Counted from the stretch's first letter, positions 17,480-29,739 are shown. The stretch: DNA of 64,000 bases from Apricaphanius iberus (GCA_028564705.1 JAPXFQ010001133.1:1550001-1614000), one strand, 5' to 3'. Notes: a model not told the origin generated them from the letters alone. Translations and numbers: made by a program.

Positions 17480-18937
17480 TCACAAATTTAAATAGTGCAT
17501 CCTCAGATGGTACTTAAAAGATACTTTGCTATTGAATTTCCGTATGTACAGTGGGCAATTATTCCAAAGATTGATAGCACGATAAATAACTGTTTTCTTT
17601 AAAGCGTTCGATTTTGGACGTGGTAACATCATCTGGTCATCATCTGCTGACCTACTAAAATGAAAGTGAACCTGACTACATCTGACAATTTGGTTATGTA
17701 ACAAAACAGGTTGAGAAGAAAAGACAATGTTCCTGAAAAATGTAGTTGTACTGAGAACCAGCCTGTTCTCTACAGTTAACCATGAGAGCTGATGGTGCAT
17801 ACTGATAGTGTTAGTTCTCGTGGTACAATGTAATACTAACCGGGCAGCTCTGTTCTGGGCAGTTTGCAATTTCTTTAGCTGACCTTTAGATGCAGAGGAC
17901 CATACAGGTGCACAATAATCCAGGTGACATAAAATTAAAGATTTAGCCACCTGTCCCACAATGTGAGAAGGAACATAAAAAAGACATTTTCTAACCATTG
18001 AAATACCACAACCCATTCTCTTCACTATCATATCAAGGTGTTCTGCCCATGACAGCTGACTATCAGTTATTATGCCCAGTAGTTTTATTTTATCTACCTG
18101 TTCTATAGGTTCTCCAGACAAATTTAAACTCATCTTTGGTGTGAATGACAATTTATGATTTGATCGCAAGATAATAGATTTGGTTTTTGAAATGTTCAGC
18201 ACCAACTTCTTTAGTTTTATCCAATCAAAGTCCATATCTAACTCAGCCGATAAAACATTTTCTAATTCACTGACAGTTTTTGCAGCATAATATAATGTGG
18301 AGTCATCGGCATACATTTGCACAGTTGCTTTACTCAAAACTAATGGTAAATCATTCGTGAAGATGGCATATATGAGCAGACCCAGGCAGCTCCCTTGGGG
18401 GACCCAAAAGTCCAATAACTTAGAGTCAGACCAGCTGCCACTGGTAAACCCGTTGAGTCCTTTTTTGAGATAACACTTCATAAATAATATGGCAGTAGGA
18501 CTAAATCCATAGCATTTTAATTTACCAATGAGCAGACTGTGATCTATGACATCAAATGCCGCACTAAAGTCAAGTAACACTGCACCAGTTATCTTTGACT
18601 TATCAATTTCCTCAAGCCAGTTATCCGTCATTACTGTAAGGGCGGAACAAGTTGAATGATTCTGTCTATAAGCATGTTGAAATCCTGTGTTTAAGCCGTT
18701 ACAGTCAAAGTACTCCTGTATTTGTGAATAAACTATTCTCTCCATCAGTTTACTGAGAACGGGGAGAATAGTGATAGGTCGACTGTTGTTCCCAGTCAGT
18801 GCTAGTCTGCTATCTTTAGGTAAGGGAATAACATTACCCTCTGTCCAGATTGTGGGATGAACACCTTTTATTAAGCATGCATTCAATACATGACGTATTG
18901 GACTGTAAATGTAGTCAGCTGCCAGACTTTCATTCAT
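17480..18937 (-). CDS. Reverse transcriptase of 5'-truncated L2/CR1/jockey-like LINE
   Basis: An open 485-codon frame with the reverse-transcriptase landmarks in order: IPLPKD (37-42), RPITILPVLSKLMERI (53-68), LDFSAAFDVIDH (122-133, first catalytic Asp), VPQGSCLG (179-186), YADD (209-212, catalytic pair), then the LSWAEHLDMIV and CHLDYCAPVWSSAS thumb-side blocks and LWNNCPLYIRKF near the end. There is no endonuclease domain; the listed Met is internal to the original ORF because the element is cut at about 18936. About 240 bases of 3'UTR follow to 17238. The unbroken frame points to a fairly recent insertion. Clade assignment is by motif memory only. Confidence 0.8.
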   Translation of the reverse strand: MNESLAADYIYSPIRHVLNACLIKGVHPTIWTEGNVIPLPKDSRLALTGNNSRPITILPVLSKLMERIVYSQIQEYFDCNGLNTGFQHAYRQNHSTCSALTVMTDNWLEEIDKSKITGAVLLDFSAAFDVIDHSLLIGKLKCYGFSPTAILFMKCYLKKGLNGFTSGSWSDSKLLDFWVPQGSCLGLLIYAIFTNDLPLVLSKATVQMYADDSTLYYAAKTVSELENVLSAELDMDFDWIKLKKLVLNISKTKSIILRSNHKLSFTPKMSLNLSGEPIEQVDKIKLLGIITDSQLSWAEHLDMIVKRMGCGISMVRKCLFYVPSHIVGQVAKSLILCHLDYCAPVWSSASKGQLKKLQTAQNRAARLVLHCTTRTNTISMHHQLSWLTVENRLVLSTTTFFRNIVFSSQPVLLHNQIVRCSQVHFHFSRSADDDQMMLPRPKSNALKKTVIYRAINLWNNCPLYIRKFNSKVSFKYHLRMHYLNL

Positions 18938-18997
18938 TCATAGGCCTATTATATACATATTTTAGAAAAAGAAGTATTTTATAGTTTCACAATTCCA

Positions 18998-19631
18998 ACA
19001 CAAAGTAAAAGCGAATTAATCCATGCTAATAGACTTAAGAATTAGGAAAAAAGAATTATCCTTTTTTAGCCTCAACTGACCCTAATACACCTTCTACTTT
19101 TCTTTTCTACTACTCTCCAGATATATTTTTCCTAATGTTAATGTGATTGTTAACCCAGTTTTCTCTCAGTGTTTTTCTCCCCATAGAAGCTCTACCCGGT
19201 CTGGTACCCTGCTCAGCTATAATGCCCCCTGCTGGATGGGGAGCGTTGGTCCAGATGATGCTCAAAGTCACCGAGCATCCTCCATGCTGTCTCTTCTCTG
19301 TCTTCTCAGACCCCCAGACGGTCGTGGCAGATGACCGCTTGTACTGAGCCAGGTCTGGTTCTGGTTCTGCGGAGGTTTCTTCCTGTTAAAGGGGAGTTTT
19401 TCCTCTCCACTGTCGCTACATGCTTGCTCAGTATGAGGGATTGCTGAGGAATTGCTGTGGTTGATTCTGCATGATCCGTCTGCTTCAACCTCATCCGAAT
19501 AACTCAACGCAATCTGCTGGGATTCCTTACATAGAAAACGTAACTGATTGGAATGTTTGTATAATTGTATTGAAATGACTTTTGTTGTGAACTGGCGCTT
19601 TATAAATAAAAGTGAATTGAATTGACTTAAG
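18998..19631 (+). repeat. Dispersed repeat C with (GAATT)n 3' tail
   Basis: It is inserted in the TIR element between TTCCA and CCATC. It ends TAAAAGTGAATTGAATTGAC, a LINE/SINE-type tail. It matches about 59078-59480 in inverse orientation (CTCTACCCGGTCTGGTACC region, CCTGCTGGATGGGGAGCGTT) and partly about 47120-47240. Fragments read like a fish L2-type 3' region, with AGGAGTTTTTCC-type boxes. No real ORF. Confidence 0.65.
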
Positions 19632-20007
19632 CCATCAAAAGTGACATGCCGTGCAATAGTCGGGCGACCTATCCAGGGTTTGCCTAATGACTGCTCGAGA
19701 TAAGCATTAGCCACCACGACCCTGCAAAGGTTGAGCGGAATGCTATAGACATGATGGAATGACTGAAACAGGACATGTTTGATTTCCCCTTACTTAGACA
19801 GCTAATAATGCCTCCAGGGATAAACATCTATCCATTCTCTATACTACCAGCCGCATGGCTGGTGCCAATCTCCAACAGTCATTGAGTGGAAGGTGGGGTA
19901 CACCATGAATATGTCAACAGTCAATTGCAGGGCAATGCCATGGAATGCCCCGCCCCCACAGTTCTTCTTGTCCAGTCAGGAAAAACAGAGCGGTATTTAA
20001 TTTATAT

Positions 20008-20275
20008 TTGTAAAACTTATCTTATTAATTCAGAAAAACTGAGCAGTATTTATTTTTAAAACTTATCTTATTAATTCAGAAAAACTGAGCAGTATTTATT
20101 TTTAAAACTTATCTTATTAATTCAGAAATACTGAGCAGTATTTATTTTTATAACTTATCCTATTAATTCAGAAAAACAGAGTAGTATTTTTTTTAAACTT
20201 ATCTCATTAATTCAGAAAAACATAGTAGTTTTTATTTTTAAAAATTATCTTATTAATTTAGAGAAACAGAGCTTT
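20008..20275. repeat. 47-bp subterminal tandem repeat, about 6 units
   Basis: CTTATTAATTCAGAAAAACT followed by GAGCAGTATTTATTTTTAAAA recurs about six times with slight changes. The short relative (12584) has only one or two such units next to its ends. The array therefore grew inside this transposon copy. Confidence 0.85.
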
Positions 20276-20310
20276 TTATTTTTTTCAAGCGAATGCAATA
20301 AGCTTCCGTA

Positions 20311-20939
20311 AAAGAGAAGAAAGAAAATCATAAAATATAAATTAAAAAGTCCATCAGTAAAAAGATCCATTGCAAGAGCCATGTTCAGAAATCTATATCA
20401 AAATAAGAAACACATTTTTAATCAGTCTAGTTTTAGAGACTTTATCTGAACTGTTTCATAAAGATTTATTTGGTCTAAGCTGAGAAAAGAGGCAGTTTAT
20501 TTGGCTGATCCAAAAAAACAAGCCGAGGTAATTGTTAATCTGAAGCTCAAACAAATAGAAAGGTTAAACTAAAGCATCAGATTACAACTGTGGTAACATA
20601 ACAGTCAAACAACGAATATTAAAAGGCAATGTGTAATGTATTTTAATTTAATTCAAAATATTCAAATTATAGTTTATGTTTAAGTGAGACCTACTGTTTG
20701 TCTACCAGTTTTGTTCTAATATTACGTTCTATTTTCTGAGCCTGTTGAAGGTTGGGGTTACAAAAAAAACTTCTGTAACCATTAGTTTTTAAATGTTATA
20801 TCTAGAATTTGATATGGAAATTTTTTCTCTGCCTGAATTTGTAATGTTTTTAGTGTATTATTTTATTTCTGTCTTTAAATACTAATATTTGTACATTTCT
20901 TTTTTCTTTGTGATGACATCATTTCTAAACATTAAATCA
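20311..20939. other. Intergenic AT-rich DNA
   Basis: Nothing recognised; no ORF above background. Confidence 0.4.
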
Positions 20940-21390
20940 GATCTTATGATCAGTTACTCAGTACTTTATTTGCCTTTTTACCAAATACTTCTTCAACTCT
21001 CACTTGAGTAATTTCTTGAAAGGCAACCTTATACTTTTACTTAAGTAAAAATATGTTGAAGCACTGCTGCCATTAGCTAAGTACAATGTCGTAGTATTCT
21101 ACCCACCTTTGCTCATCCGACTTTGTTAACTGGCTTCAACATCCAAAGTGAAATTAAACACACAACGTGCTCACACTTTTTGGGAGAAGTCAGTCTAAAT
21201 AACTAAACTCTATTCACAACAATAATTAACAATTTATGATTTTATCTTATATTTTTTCAGATCTTCCACTTTTAAGAAATGATATAAGAACTACATTATA
21301 CTTTTACTTGTGCCACAGTAATTGAGTAGGTTTTAAAGTCTGTAATTTTACTTAAGTATGTCTTTGTAAAAGTATTCTACTTCACTACAT
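20940..21390. mobile_element. Tol2-like hAT remnant
   Basis: The stretch repeats ACTTGAGTAA / TTTTACTTAAGTA phrases and has CTACCCACCTTTG near 21105. Tol2-type hAT elements have GAGGTG termini and many ACTCAAGTA-like words just inside. No complete pair of ends or duplication was found, so this is a fragment call. Confidence 0.45.
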
Positions 21391-22335
21391 TATTTACTAT
21401 ATCCGTTACAGAGTGGATAAACAACAGCTAATAAATATGATAAAAAATATTTTGCCCAGAAATACTGCAATGCATGATGGATATGAGGATAAAGCTGGAA
21501 GCAGCTGACATCGGTAAGTACAGAAGAGGATTAGGGCCACAAAAGAAAAAAATATATATATTTCTGACTTTTTTTCTCAGAATTCTGACTTTAATATCAC
21601 AATTTCAACTGACAATTATTTATTGCTGAATCTGCAAGGGTTTGTTGCATTTAATTTCACCGTTCTTCTGTTTAGAGGATCTCCAGTTCCATAAATCAGG
21701 TTGTGTTATGCTAGCCAAATGTGATGTAATTTGAAATACATACCCTAAAAGCTAACAAACCTGCAAGTAATTTCTCCCCCTGCACATCTCCACTCTATTA
21801 CTGCTAAAGTAAATAATGAAGCTGCGTGCTCCCAAACTGGTGTTCATTGAGATAAAAAAGTCAGAAATATATATTTTTTTCTTAAGTGGCCCTAATCCTC
21901 TTCCGTAGGTATGGATCCATCAGACAAAGAGACCCAGTGGATTAAAATTACACTAAAAGAAAACCATATATGTAAGTGACACTTCATCTGAAGAAAGATA
22001 ACAGTATTATTATGCGTTTGGTTAGAGACCGAGGTCACAGCGTGTAGAAACTCCACATCAGTCCTCTGCAAACACATAGAGGTAAGTTAAACTAAACTAC
22101 TGTCAGAGTAAAGTCCTATTTTAATAAAAGGCTCAGTTCAGTTTAATCAAAGACTCCAGTAAACGTCTTCTTTTTCTCCAACTTGTCCACTTTTGATATT
22201 GTGTCTGGGGTGTAAAGCACGTCCTGGGTTGGACATTCGCTAAGAAATCAATTGTTTGGTTTTATTGTTTTTCATCTAGAAGTAGGTCAGAGAAATTAAA
22301 GGCTTCCTCTACATTAGGGCAGGGCAAGTTTGAAA
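21391..22335. other. Intergenic DNA
   Basis: Two TATATTTCTGAC-like blocks in inverted orientation (about 21550-21590 and 21855-21890) bound a roughly 340-bp segment next to GGCCCTAATCCTCTTC / GAAGAGGATTAGGGCCAC. This suggests a small foldback MITE at about 21520-21905, ends GGATTAGGGCCAC / GTGGCCCTAATCC. No coding content. Confidence 0.45.
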
Positions 22336-22790
22336 ATGAACATGTGTATAGCTGCTACCTTTACAGAAAAACACATGGATTTCACATGGGCAAAATCACA
22401 TGTGAAAAAACTTTGTCACATGTGAAATTTTACATGTGAGAACATGTTGAAAAAACATGTGGGATATGTGAGAAATGTGACCACTTGTGTTTTGCACACA
22501 TTTTCTGTGTTTATTTTGAACGTTTTCATAGGAATAGAAATGTGAAACAAATGGACAATCACATGTGAAGCCCATGTGATAACATGTAAACCACATGTGA
22601 AACATGTTATTTTTCACACTAAATCTATATTTGAAAAAAATATGTGAAACCTATGTGGAATTACATTTGAAGCCCATGCGAATACATATGAAAAGTATGT
22701 GAAACTCATGTAAAATGATGCAGAATTACATGTAAAAAATGTTTGCCACCCATGTAAAATCATATGGAATTTGTGATAAAGACCATGGAA
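22336..22790. repeat. CATGTG-rich degenerate array, copy 1
   Basis: The words CACATGTG, ACATGTGAAA and CCATGTGA occur tens of bases apart throughout, often as the palindrome CACATGTG. A similar array in the other orientation is at 34535-34875. No constant unit length. CACATGTG is also an E-box core, but nothing shows that it is used. Confidence 0.65.
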
Positions 22791-24714
22791 CTGCTGTGAA
22801 AATGATGTACACCACACAAATAACAGCAACATTTTTTATGTAAATTAGTCAGTACAGCAAAAAATAGAAAAGAGCACAAATAACAAAAATAAAATAAAAT
22901 AAAAACTGTTATATTACAGCCAGAAAAGTGTAAAAAAAAAAGTGTTTTTGCCAACAACTTATTCATAACTATTATTGTTCTTATAGGAATGTAAACGGCT
23001 TAAATTACTGCCCCAGATGAAGAGACGTTTGCATTGAGTCTGAAGCTCTCGTTTTTATCAGAGATAAACTCAGCATACAGATACCAGAATACTTAGCTAT
23101 ATGATGTGGACAAGGACAAAGATGAGGACGAACATGATCATTTTGTAATATCATGTGTCCATGTGTAGCCTATTTTGTATTTGCAGTCTTCCTGGTCTAC
23201 TCCAACAGATTCCCTGTTTTTGAGATTGAAGACAAAATAACAAAGCAGATTTATACACAGTTCAGTTAATATATGCCCAATGCCACTATCTAACTAGTAC
23301 TAATAAAAAAAAAATAAAATAACTAAGGATAAGTTCACACAGCAGGTAAAAGGGCATCAAATCCGACTTTTTGTCCATATCTGACCCATATCTGATTATT
23401 TTATGACTGTCTAAACAGCTTAAATCCAATTTTTTTTTTGTATAATCCGACCCAAGTCACTTTCATATGTGGTAGAAAAATTTATATTTTCACAAAAATT
23501 TACAAAAATTTAAAAAATAATATACAGACATTTAGGCTCCCACATTTGGTTTGGGGTTGAGTTGCTTTTTAAAGAGGGGCAGCAAAAGAACAGATGGTGT
23601 CATCCACAACATATTAATAGCTACAAAGTCATTTCATTTCCCTTTGGGATTATTAAGTGTTTCACTATATTAATGCTGTGCTCTAATATACACTACTTTT
23701 TTCTGTTTTGTTTCTGATTTTCCCCCCTTTATTTTAACCAACTACAAAACGAAGACAAGGAAGTTTTATTTTTATAGCCAAGTTTCAACACAAGGCAATT
23801 CAAGATGCTTTACATGATTCAGTGGTAAAGAAACCAAACATAGTATTAGATTAAAAACAACAATTTAGGAAAAGTATGAAAAGAAAATGTATGTAAAAGT
23901 ATGATGATTAAAAACAGTTTCAGTTTCTATGCTCACAAAAGCAAACAGTTTAGTAGTTTTACATTAGGTCACAAATGAGAGGGAAACTATTCTAAGAAAT
24001 GACTGACTAACAATTTGTACGGTAATTCACAAAAACTTTCTAATTGGATTTTACACTGAATTGCATCACAAAACTTTACAGACAAAATCTACTTACTTGA
24101 AATGATCCCATAAATGAAATACATTATTTTGTTGTATATTAGGTGCAAAGACAGGTAAATTAAAGAATAAATTCAAAACCAAGGAAACAGCTTCTAATCA
24201 GTCACCAACTTTAAGATGAAATACTGAATGCACATTAACTCTTATTTTAATGATACGGCAGTGAATAGAAACACTAACAGTGTCATTTGACAGATATAAC
24301 CCTTTTTCAGGTTTCTTTCAAGCCTCATAAGTGTGATTAATCTTCTGGTAACACCTTGTTTAACATTAACATGTAGATATTATTACTGTTCTCTTCTCTA
24401 GACAGCGACTAAACCCAGTAAGTATTTATCTTTCATGACTAAAGTCAAGTCAGATCATCAAATAATCACTTCAATGGTTGATATGGCTGGTACCCAATAC
24501 TTTGATCATAAAAATGTCAGCACATAAAACATTTGTTAAACCAGGATCTCAAGTTACTTTCTAAGATATTAGCACTCAGACAGGAAAAAGTTTAGCCTGC
24601 CATAAATAAAGAACACAAGATGGGGTTTTATCAAGGGGAGAAGTTCTAGCCACAATTTAAGGTTCTTAGATATTATCGATATATATGTCAAAGTCAAAAT
24701 ATCGAAAGTATAAC
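22791..24714. other. Intergenic DNA with a minus-strand LINE-type tail
   Basis: No gene. At 23755-23835 the phrase CAAGGCAATTCAAGATGCTT in a TTTTATTTTTATAG context is the reverse of a fish non-LTR 3' end. Near 23330-23470 phrases such as AGTTCACACAGCAGGTAAAA and TCCGACCCAAGTCAC look like a worn MITE. The rest shows nothing. Confidence 0.4.
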
Positions 24715-25150
24715 AATCTCACTGGATGCAGAGAAGGCCTTCGACCGTGTTGAGTGGTTTTATCTGCATCATATTTTATCAAGGCCGTGCAGAGAACCTT
24801 GAGAGGGGCAGGTGCTCACAGTTCAAAAATGTACACATATATAGGTAACAAGATTTTAAACCAACATTACTTAGTGTTTTACTCTGAATAGCAACAATCA
24901 ATATCCAATCAACAGAGTACTAGCGATTGAGCCTGTGGCTGCGGCCATCAGGCAAGATCTCTCCATAAGAGGAATTGGCATTGGGGACATTCAACATAAA
25001 ATGTCAGTATATGCGGATGATATTTTATTATATATATATCAGATCCGGCATCAACTATTCCCCGTCTCACCAAACTAATTGACCAGTTTGGAACATTCAG
25101 GTTACAAAATAAACTTTTTAACATCTTAAGCGACGCCTCTGGGGGCCCTC
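24715..25150 (+). pseudogene. L1-like LINE reverse-transcriptase fragment
   Basis: Plus-strand reading gives SLDAEKAFDRVEWFYLHHIL (24718-24778) and, after a break, LAIEPVAAAIRQ followed by GIGIGDIQHKMSVYADDILL (about 24930-25030). These are the A and C motifs of an L1/Tx1-type reverse transcriptase. Parts between are missing or frameshifted. Non-functional relic. Confidence 0.7.
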
Positions 25151-25724
25151 AGTTCCTGGGGGCCCTCAGGAGGATCCCGTCTCTGTCTGGTTATGTATAG
25201 GAAAGTCACAGAGTCACTGTTCATTACTCAGTCTCTTGTCCTGTAAGAATGTAAAATCTGTAATACTATCCTATAATTGTTAATACTGTTAAAGCATGGT
25301 TTTCGGCGCATAAGTTGGAGGGGAAGATTTTTACTGACTCCTTCGCTTTTCCCTATAGACCCGTTGAATGATATTGTCTTCATCCGGGTATTTTCGCGCA
25401 TGCATACAACGCTGGAGGACAAAAAGCTTCCAGACCGCTATGCAAAGCCGTGCTGTTGTGGTCGAACAATTAGACAAACAAAATAAAACCTAAACCATCT
25501 TTGTGCCGAATAATCGAAAAAGTCACATCAGAAAGCTAACTGAATGTAGCACAAAGCTTGCAGACCGTATATTGACTGTTTACTTACTAGCTACAGGAGG
25601 AAACTCCTCAGATAAGACCGCCGCCAGATCAGTATGGAGATATGTACAATTATATGATCAACATGCTGTGACTTTACACAGCAAAAGCAAAGACGGCATA
25701 TAATCAGAGGGGAGCGATACAATT
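25151..25724. other. Intergenic DNA
   Basis: Short ORFs only, without recognised homology. GGGGGCCCTCAG is repeated at 25140-25170. Confidence 0.4.
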
Positions 25725-25885
25725 CTTCCTGATTCAGTTTGAAATGCGCCGTGAATCGATGATGTCTGTGAATTTTAAAGACTAATTTTGATGCAGAGAA
25801 AACGTTGATTTTCAACCGGCTGCAAAAGTTACTTTAGGTTTTGAGTAAAAACGTTTAGCGGACTACAACTGCAGAAGAAGAAGTA
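25725..25885. repeat. Dispersed repeat D, copy 1
   Basis: It is the reverse complement of about 32985-33145. Shared phrases (as read here) are TTTGAAATGCGC, GCAGAGAAAACG, AAAGTTACTTTAGGTTTT and CTACAACTGCAGAAGAAG. Confidence 0.65.
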
Positions 25886-26154
25886 CGGCTGGACGATATA
25901 GAAAAAAAGCATATCGATAAAAAAATAGTCAAATTGATCGATATCGATAATTATCAATAAAAATCACATAATGTAAAAAATCTATTTTAAGTGCCTCCCC
26001 AGTCATTTTGTTATTCTTCAATGAACTAATTTTAACTAAGAATTAAATTAATAAAATTTTCAAACACTTCTTTTTATCATAACTAAGTTTGTAAGACACA
26101 GAAACAAACCAAGACACCTGCCATCCAGCTAGCCCACCTAACTAGCTTCCGGGC

Positions 26155-28316
26155 AGACAGAGCGACTGGCGCGGTGGGGAAGACTCGCGGCGGAGGACTC
26201 TATTTACATCAGTGATGCCTGGTGCCGTGACGCTACTGTGGTCTGTAAACATTACTCATCTCTGGTGGAGCTTGTGGTGATTAAATGCCGGCCTTTCTAC
26301 CTGCCGAGGGAATTTAGTGCCATATTGCTATAAGCAATTTATATCCCCCCTGGCTCCAACAACAACAGGAGTGAGGCACTGAATGAACCTCATCAGCATA
26401 TCAGTGAGCAGCAGGCAGCCCACCCAGATGCTTTCCTCATCCTGGCTGGAGACTCAGACCACTCCACTATCATGCTAATGCCAGCATACAGGCCACTGGT
26501 TAAAGTCATCAAACCAGTAAAAAAGCAGGTATGGGTGTGGCCTGAGGGGTCATCTGAGGCACTCCAAGACTGCTTCTCCACCACTGACTGGAGCATGCTC
26601 AGACAGGCAGCCACTTACAACAACATTACAGACCTCCAGGAGTATACGTGCACTGTCACTTCCTACATGAGGAAGTGCATGGACGACGTCACGGTCACCA
26701 GGTCCATCTACATCCGGGCCAACCAGAAGCCATGGTTGACAGGTGAAGTCTGCAGGCTCCTGAGGGCGCAGAACAATGCCTTCAAAGCTGGGGATAAGAT
26801 GAGCCTGAGGACAGCCCGAGCCAACCTGTCACGTGGCATCAGGGTAGCCAAGAGACAATACTCCTAGAGGATCGCCGACCACTTTAGTGACAGCAGAGAA
26901 ACCAGGAACCTGTGGCGGGGGATACAAACTATCACAGTCTACAAGAGCTCCCCACAGACCTGCGATAACCACACCACTCCGCTGAACCAGTTAAACAACT
27001 TCTTTGCCCGCTTTGAGGCAGACAACACCACCCCGGCACAGAAGACCCCACCACCCCTCAGCGAAAAGATGCTGATGCTATCCCCGGACAGTGTGTGGCA
27101 ATCCCTCAGAGGGACCAACGCACGAAAAGTCTCGGGTCCTGACAACATTCCTGGCCGTGTTTTGAGAGACTGTGCTGAGGAGCTCACAGATGTTTTCACA
27201 TCTGTGAATCATTGACATCTTCAACACCTCTTTGAGCCAGGTTGTCGTCCCCACGTGCCTTAAAGCAACTACCATCATCCCGGTCCCGAAGAAGTCGTCT
27301 CCCACCTGCCTCAATGACTACTGCCCTATCGCACTCACTCCTATCCTCATCAAGTGCTTCGAGCGGCTAGTCATGAAGCACATCAAGTCTGCCCTCCCCC
27401 CCACCCTGGACCCATTCCAGTTTGCATATCGGTCCAACCGGTCGACCGATGATGCCATCTCCACCGCCCTTCACTCAGCCCTCACCCACCTGGAAACCAG
27501 AGACTCCTACGTCAGAATGCTGTTCATCAATTTCAGCTCAGCATTCAACACAATCATCCCTCAGTAGCTCATCCACAAACTGAACCAGCTGGGGCTCAAC
27601 ACCTCCCTGTGCAACTGGCTGCTGGACTTCCTGACAGGGAGACCACAGGCAGTACCAGTTGGTCGTAACACCTCCAGCACCATCACGCTAAACACAGGGG
27701 CCCTCCAGGCATGTGTGCTGAGCCCCACTCCTCTTCACTCTGTTGACCCACGACTGTTCACCATCATCCAGCTTCAACCTCTTCGTCAAATTTGTGGATG
27801 ATACAACTGTGGTAGTTCTTCATTACCAACGGTGAGGTGAGCCGCCTGGCCATGTGGTGCAAGGACAAAGATCTCCGTCTGATTGTCGAGAAGACGAAGG
27901 AGATTGTTGTGGACTTCAGGAGAGTGCACACCCAGCATGCTCCACTTACCATCAACGGTTCTGCAGTGGAGTGGGTGAGCAGCACCAAGTTCCTGGGAGT
28001 GGTCATCTCTGAAGACCTGTCCTGGAACAACAAATTGGCATCACTGGCGAAGAAAGCTCACCAGCGTCTGTACTTCCTCCGCAAGCTGAGAAGAGCAAGA
28101 GCCCCGACCCCCATCATGATCACATTCTACAGAGGCACCATCGAGAGCATCCTGTCCAGCTGCATCACCGTGTGGCACACTGCCTGCAGCGTGTCGTGCC
28201 GCAAGACTCTGCAGCGAATTGTGACAGCAGCTGAGAGGATCATTGGCGTCTCTCTCACCCACCTTCTGGACATGTACAACTCCCGCCTGCATGGGCGCCG
28301 TCAGGAGGGGGGAGGT
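26155..28316 (+). pseudogene. Endonuclease-RT LINE pseudogene (CR1/L2/Rex1-like)
   Basis: Broken frames read in order: endonuclease tail VIKCRPFYLPREFSAI (26280), AHPDAFLILAGDSDHS (26415), linker RANQKPWLTGEVCRLLRAQN (26716), then a stop at 26866 after VAKRQYS, then VSGPDNIPGRVLRDCAEELT (27130), [18 protein letters not shown] (27292), [13 protein letters not shown] (27421), and the late part LSWNNKLASLAKKAHQRLYF (28017). Stops and frameshifts occur at 26866, near 27205, 27565 and 27740, so the YADD-equivalent region is damaged. It breaks off at about 28316. The polarity and domain order are clear; the exact clade is uncertain. Confidence 0.8.
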
Positions 28317-29739
28317 TAGGACAATTCTGAGGGCCCTTTGAGGGCTATCAATATGTATTGTCTTGTGTAAGTTTTTTAGATGAAATATTTTATTTGATCT
28401 GTTAAAATAAGAAAATTATATATGGTTGGGATTCAATATAAAAAAAACATCCTTGAATCATGTGTGATATTATCATTTCACCCCCCTCCCTTACTGAATG
28501 GTATCGTCTGACACTGGCAGCGGCATATGCGGAATGTGTACAGCACGCTTCGCCTACGTGAACAATTCCTTCCCTTCACTGCTGTGGAAGATCTTTTCTG
28601 TCAAACTGTTGCTCAATTTAGGTCAAAGTAGGTTTAGCTTCTAAAACCCAGTGTTACAACTTTTCACTTTTGTGTGTCAGCCACTGTGAGATACAGAAGG
28701 ATGAATGGATGCTGAACTAGCCACGTAATAAATGCTTGCTCCTGGGTTATTTGGGCATGATGCGATATAGTGCCAGGAAAATTGTTTGATGGTTTACCAA
28801 CTGACACGCTGTCAGTTTGATGTTTTTTTCTTTTGATTGTACTTGTAAACTTGTTCAGAAGCTCCATAGAGATTCCCTCATCTGCTTCGGCTGTCGGCTC
28901 GGTCTTCCTGATAGCCAGCAGCCCCTATGTCGAAATGCAAAGAGTATAAAACCACGGCATTTATGGTTGTTTATGCGTTTTGGTTCATTAAATGGTTTCA
29001 GCACGTTTTGTAGTGAGTTACCGCTGCATTAAAGTGCGCATTATTCTGTTAAAGTGATGTTTTCGGACTTAAACTAGTGCTAACTCATTAGCGGAATAGC
29101 TATGTAGATCTTCACGTCATGGTGATGTGATACAGCAGCTTTGCTCAAAGTTTTCCAAGTTAGCTCAAGAATCCCCTTTTTTTTCTGTTAACTTATAAAT
29201 GCAGTTAAACATAAGATATTATATTGACTATCAGTTGACCTTGCCTCTGTCAAAATGAGGTCTTGATCATTCTGAACAGTCAAATACACTTAAACATTAG
29301 AATGTCCAAGGCAGTCATTTTGACCCTTTTGAAATATGCATATTAAATAACTTTGTCAAATTAAGTAATGAAACCTTGTTGGTCCATGACTTTTCCTAAA
29401 ACTATGTTAATTTTAATAAAACTATTTTGAATATTTATCATGTGAATAATAATATGATCATTTATACAAAGGATTTTGCTCTGTTTGCAAACATTCCAGA
29501 TCAGATAATATAAAAGTATTCTGTGAAGGGTGATTGGCAGAGATTGATCATACTGTATTTGACAACATGGAGGATCGTGTAGCAACACAATTCCACATCA
29601 TCTTCAAGAGATGCACTGAAACCTCCCAAACAACTCAAAGTAGTGTGTACAGTAGCTGGCAGAGGATTTCTATCAGAGTTTCTGCCTGCAACCAGGAGTT
29701 GAGTATAGACTTACTTTTTTAGTACAGGTAAAATATTTA
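28317..29739. other. Intergenic DNA, possible further L1-like relics
   Basis: Around 28470-28540 the plus strand gives SPPSLTEWYRLTLAAAYAEC, which resembles an L1 C-terminal tail. The rest is AT-rich and unrecognised. This segment may belong to an insertion that separates the LINE parts at 28316 and 31390. Confidence 0.35.

Larger units (their letters stand above)
17061..20310. mobile_element. TIR DNA transposon carrying two nested retro-insertions
   Basis: Ends TACGGAAGCTTATTGCATTC and GAATGCAATAAGCTTCCGTA are perfect inverted repeats over at least 20 bases. It is the reverse-orientation relative of the 656-bp element at 12584-13239. Compared with that copy it contains a LINE (about 17238-18936), a second repeat (about 18998-19631), and an expanded tandem array near its right end (20008-20275). 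Removing the two inserts leaves about 917 bp. Flanks are AAAAAG on the left and AAAGAG on the right, a possible 6-bp duplication with one mismatch. Confidence 0.85.
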
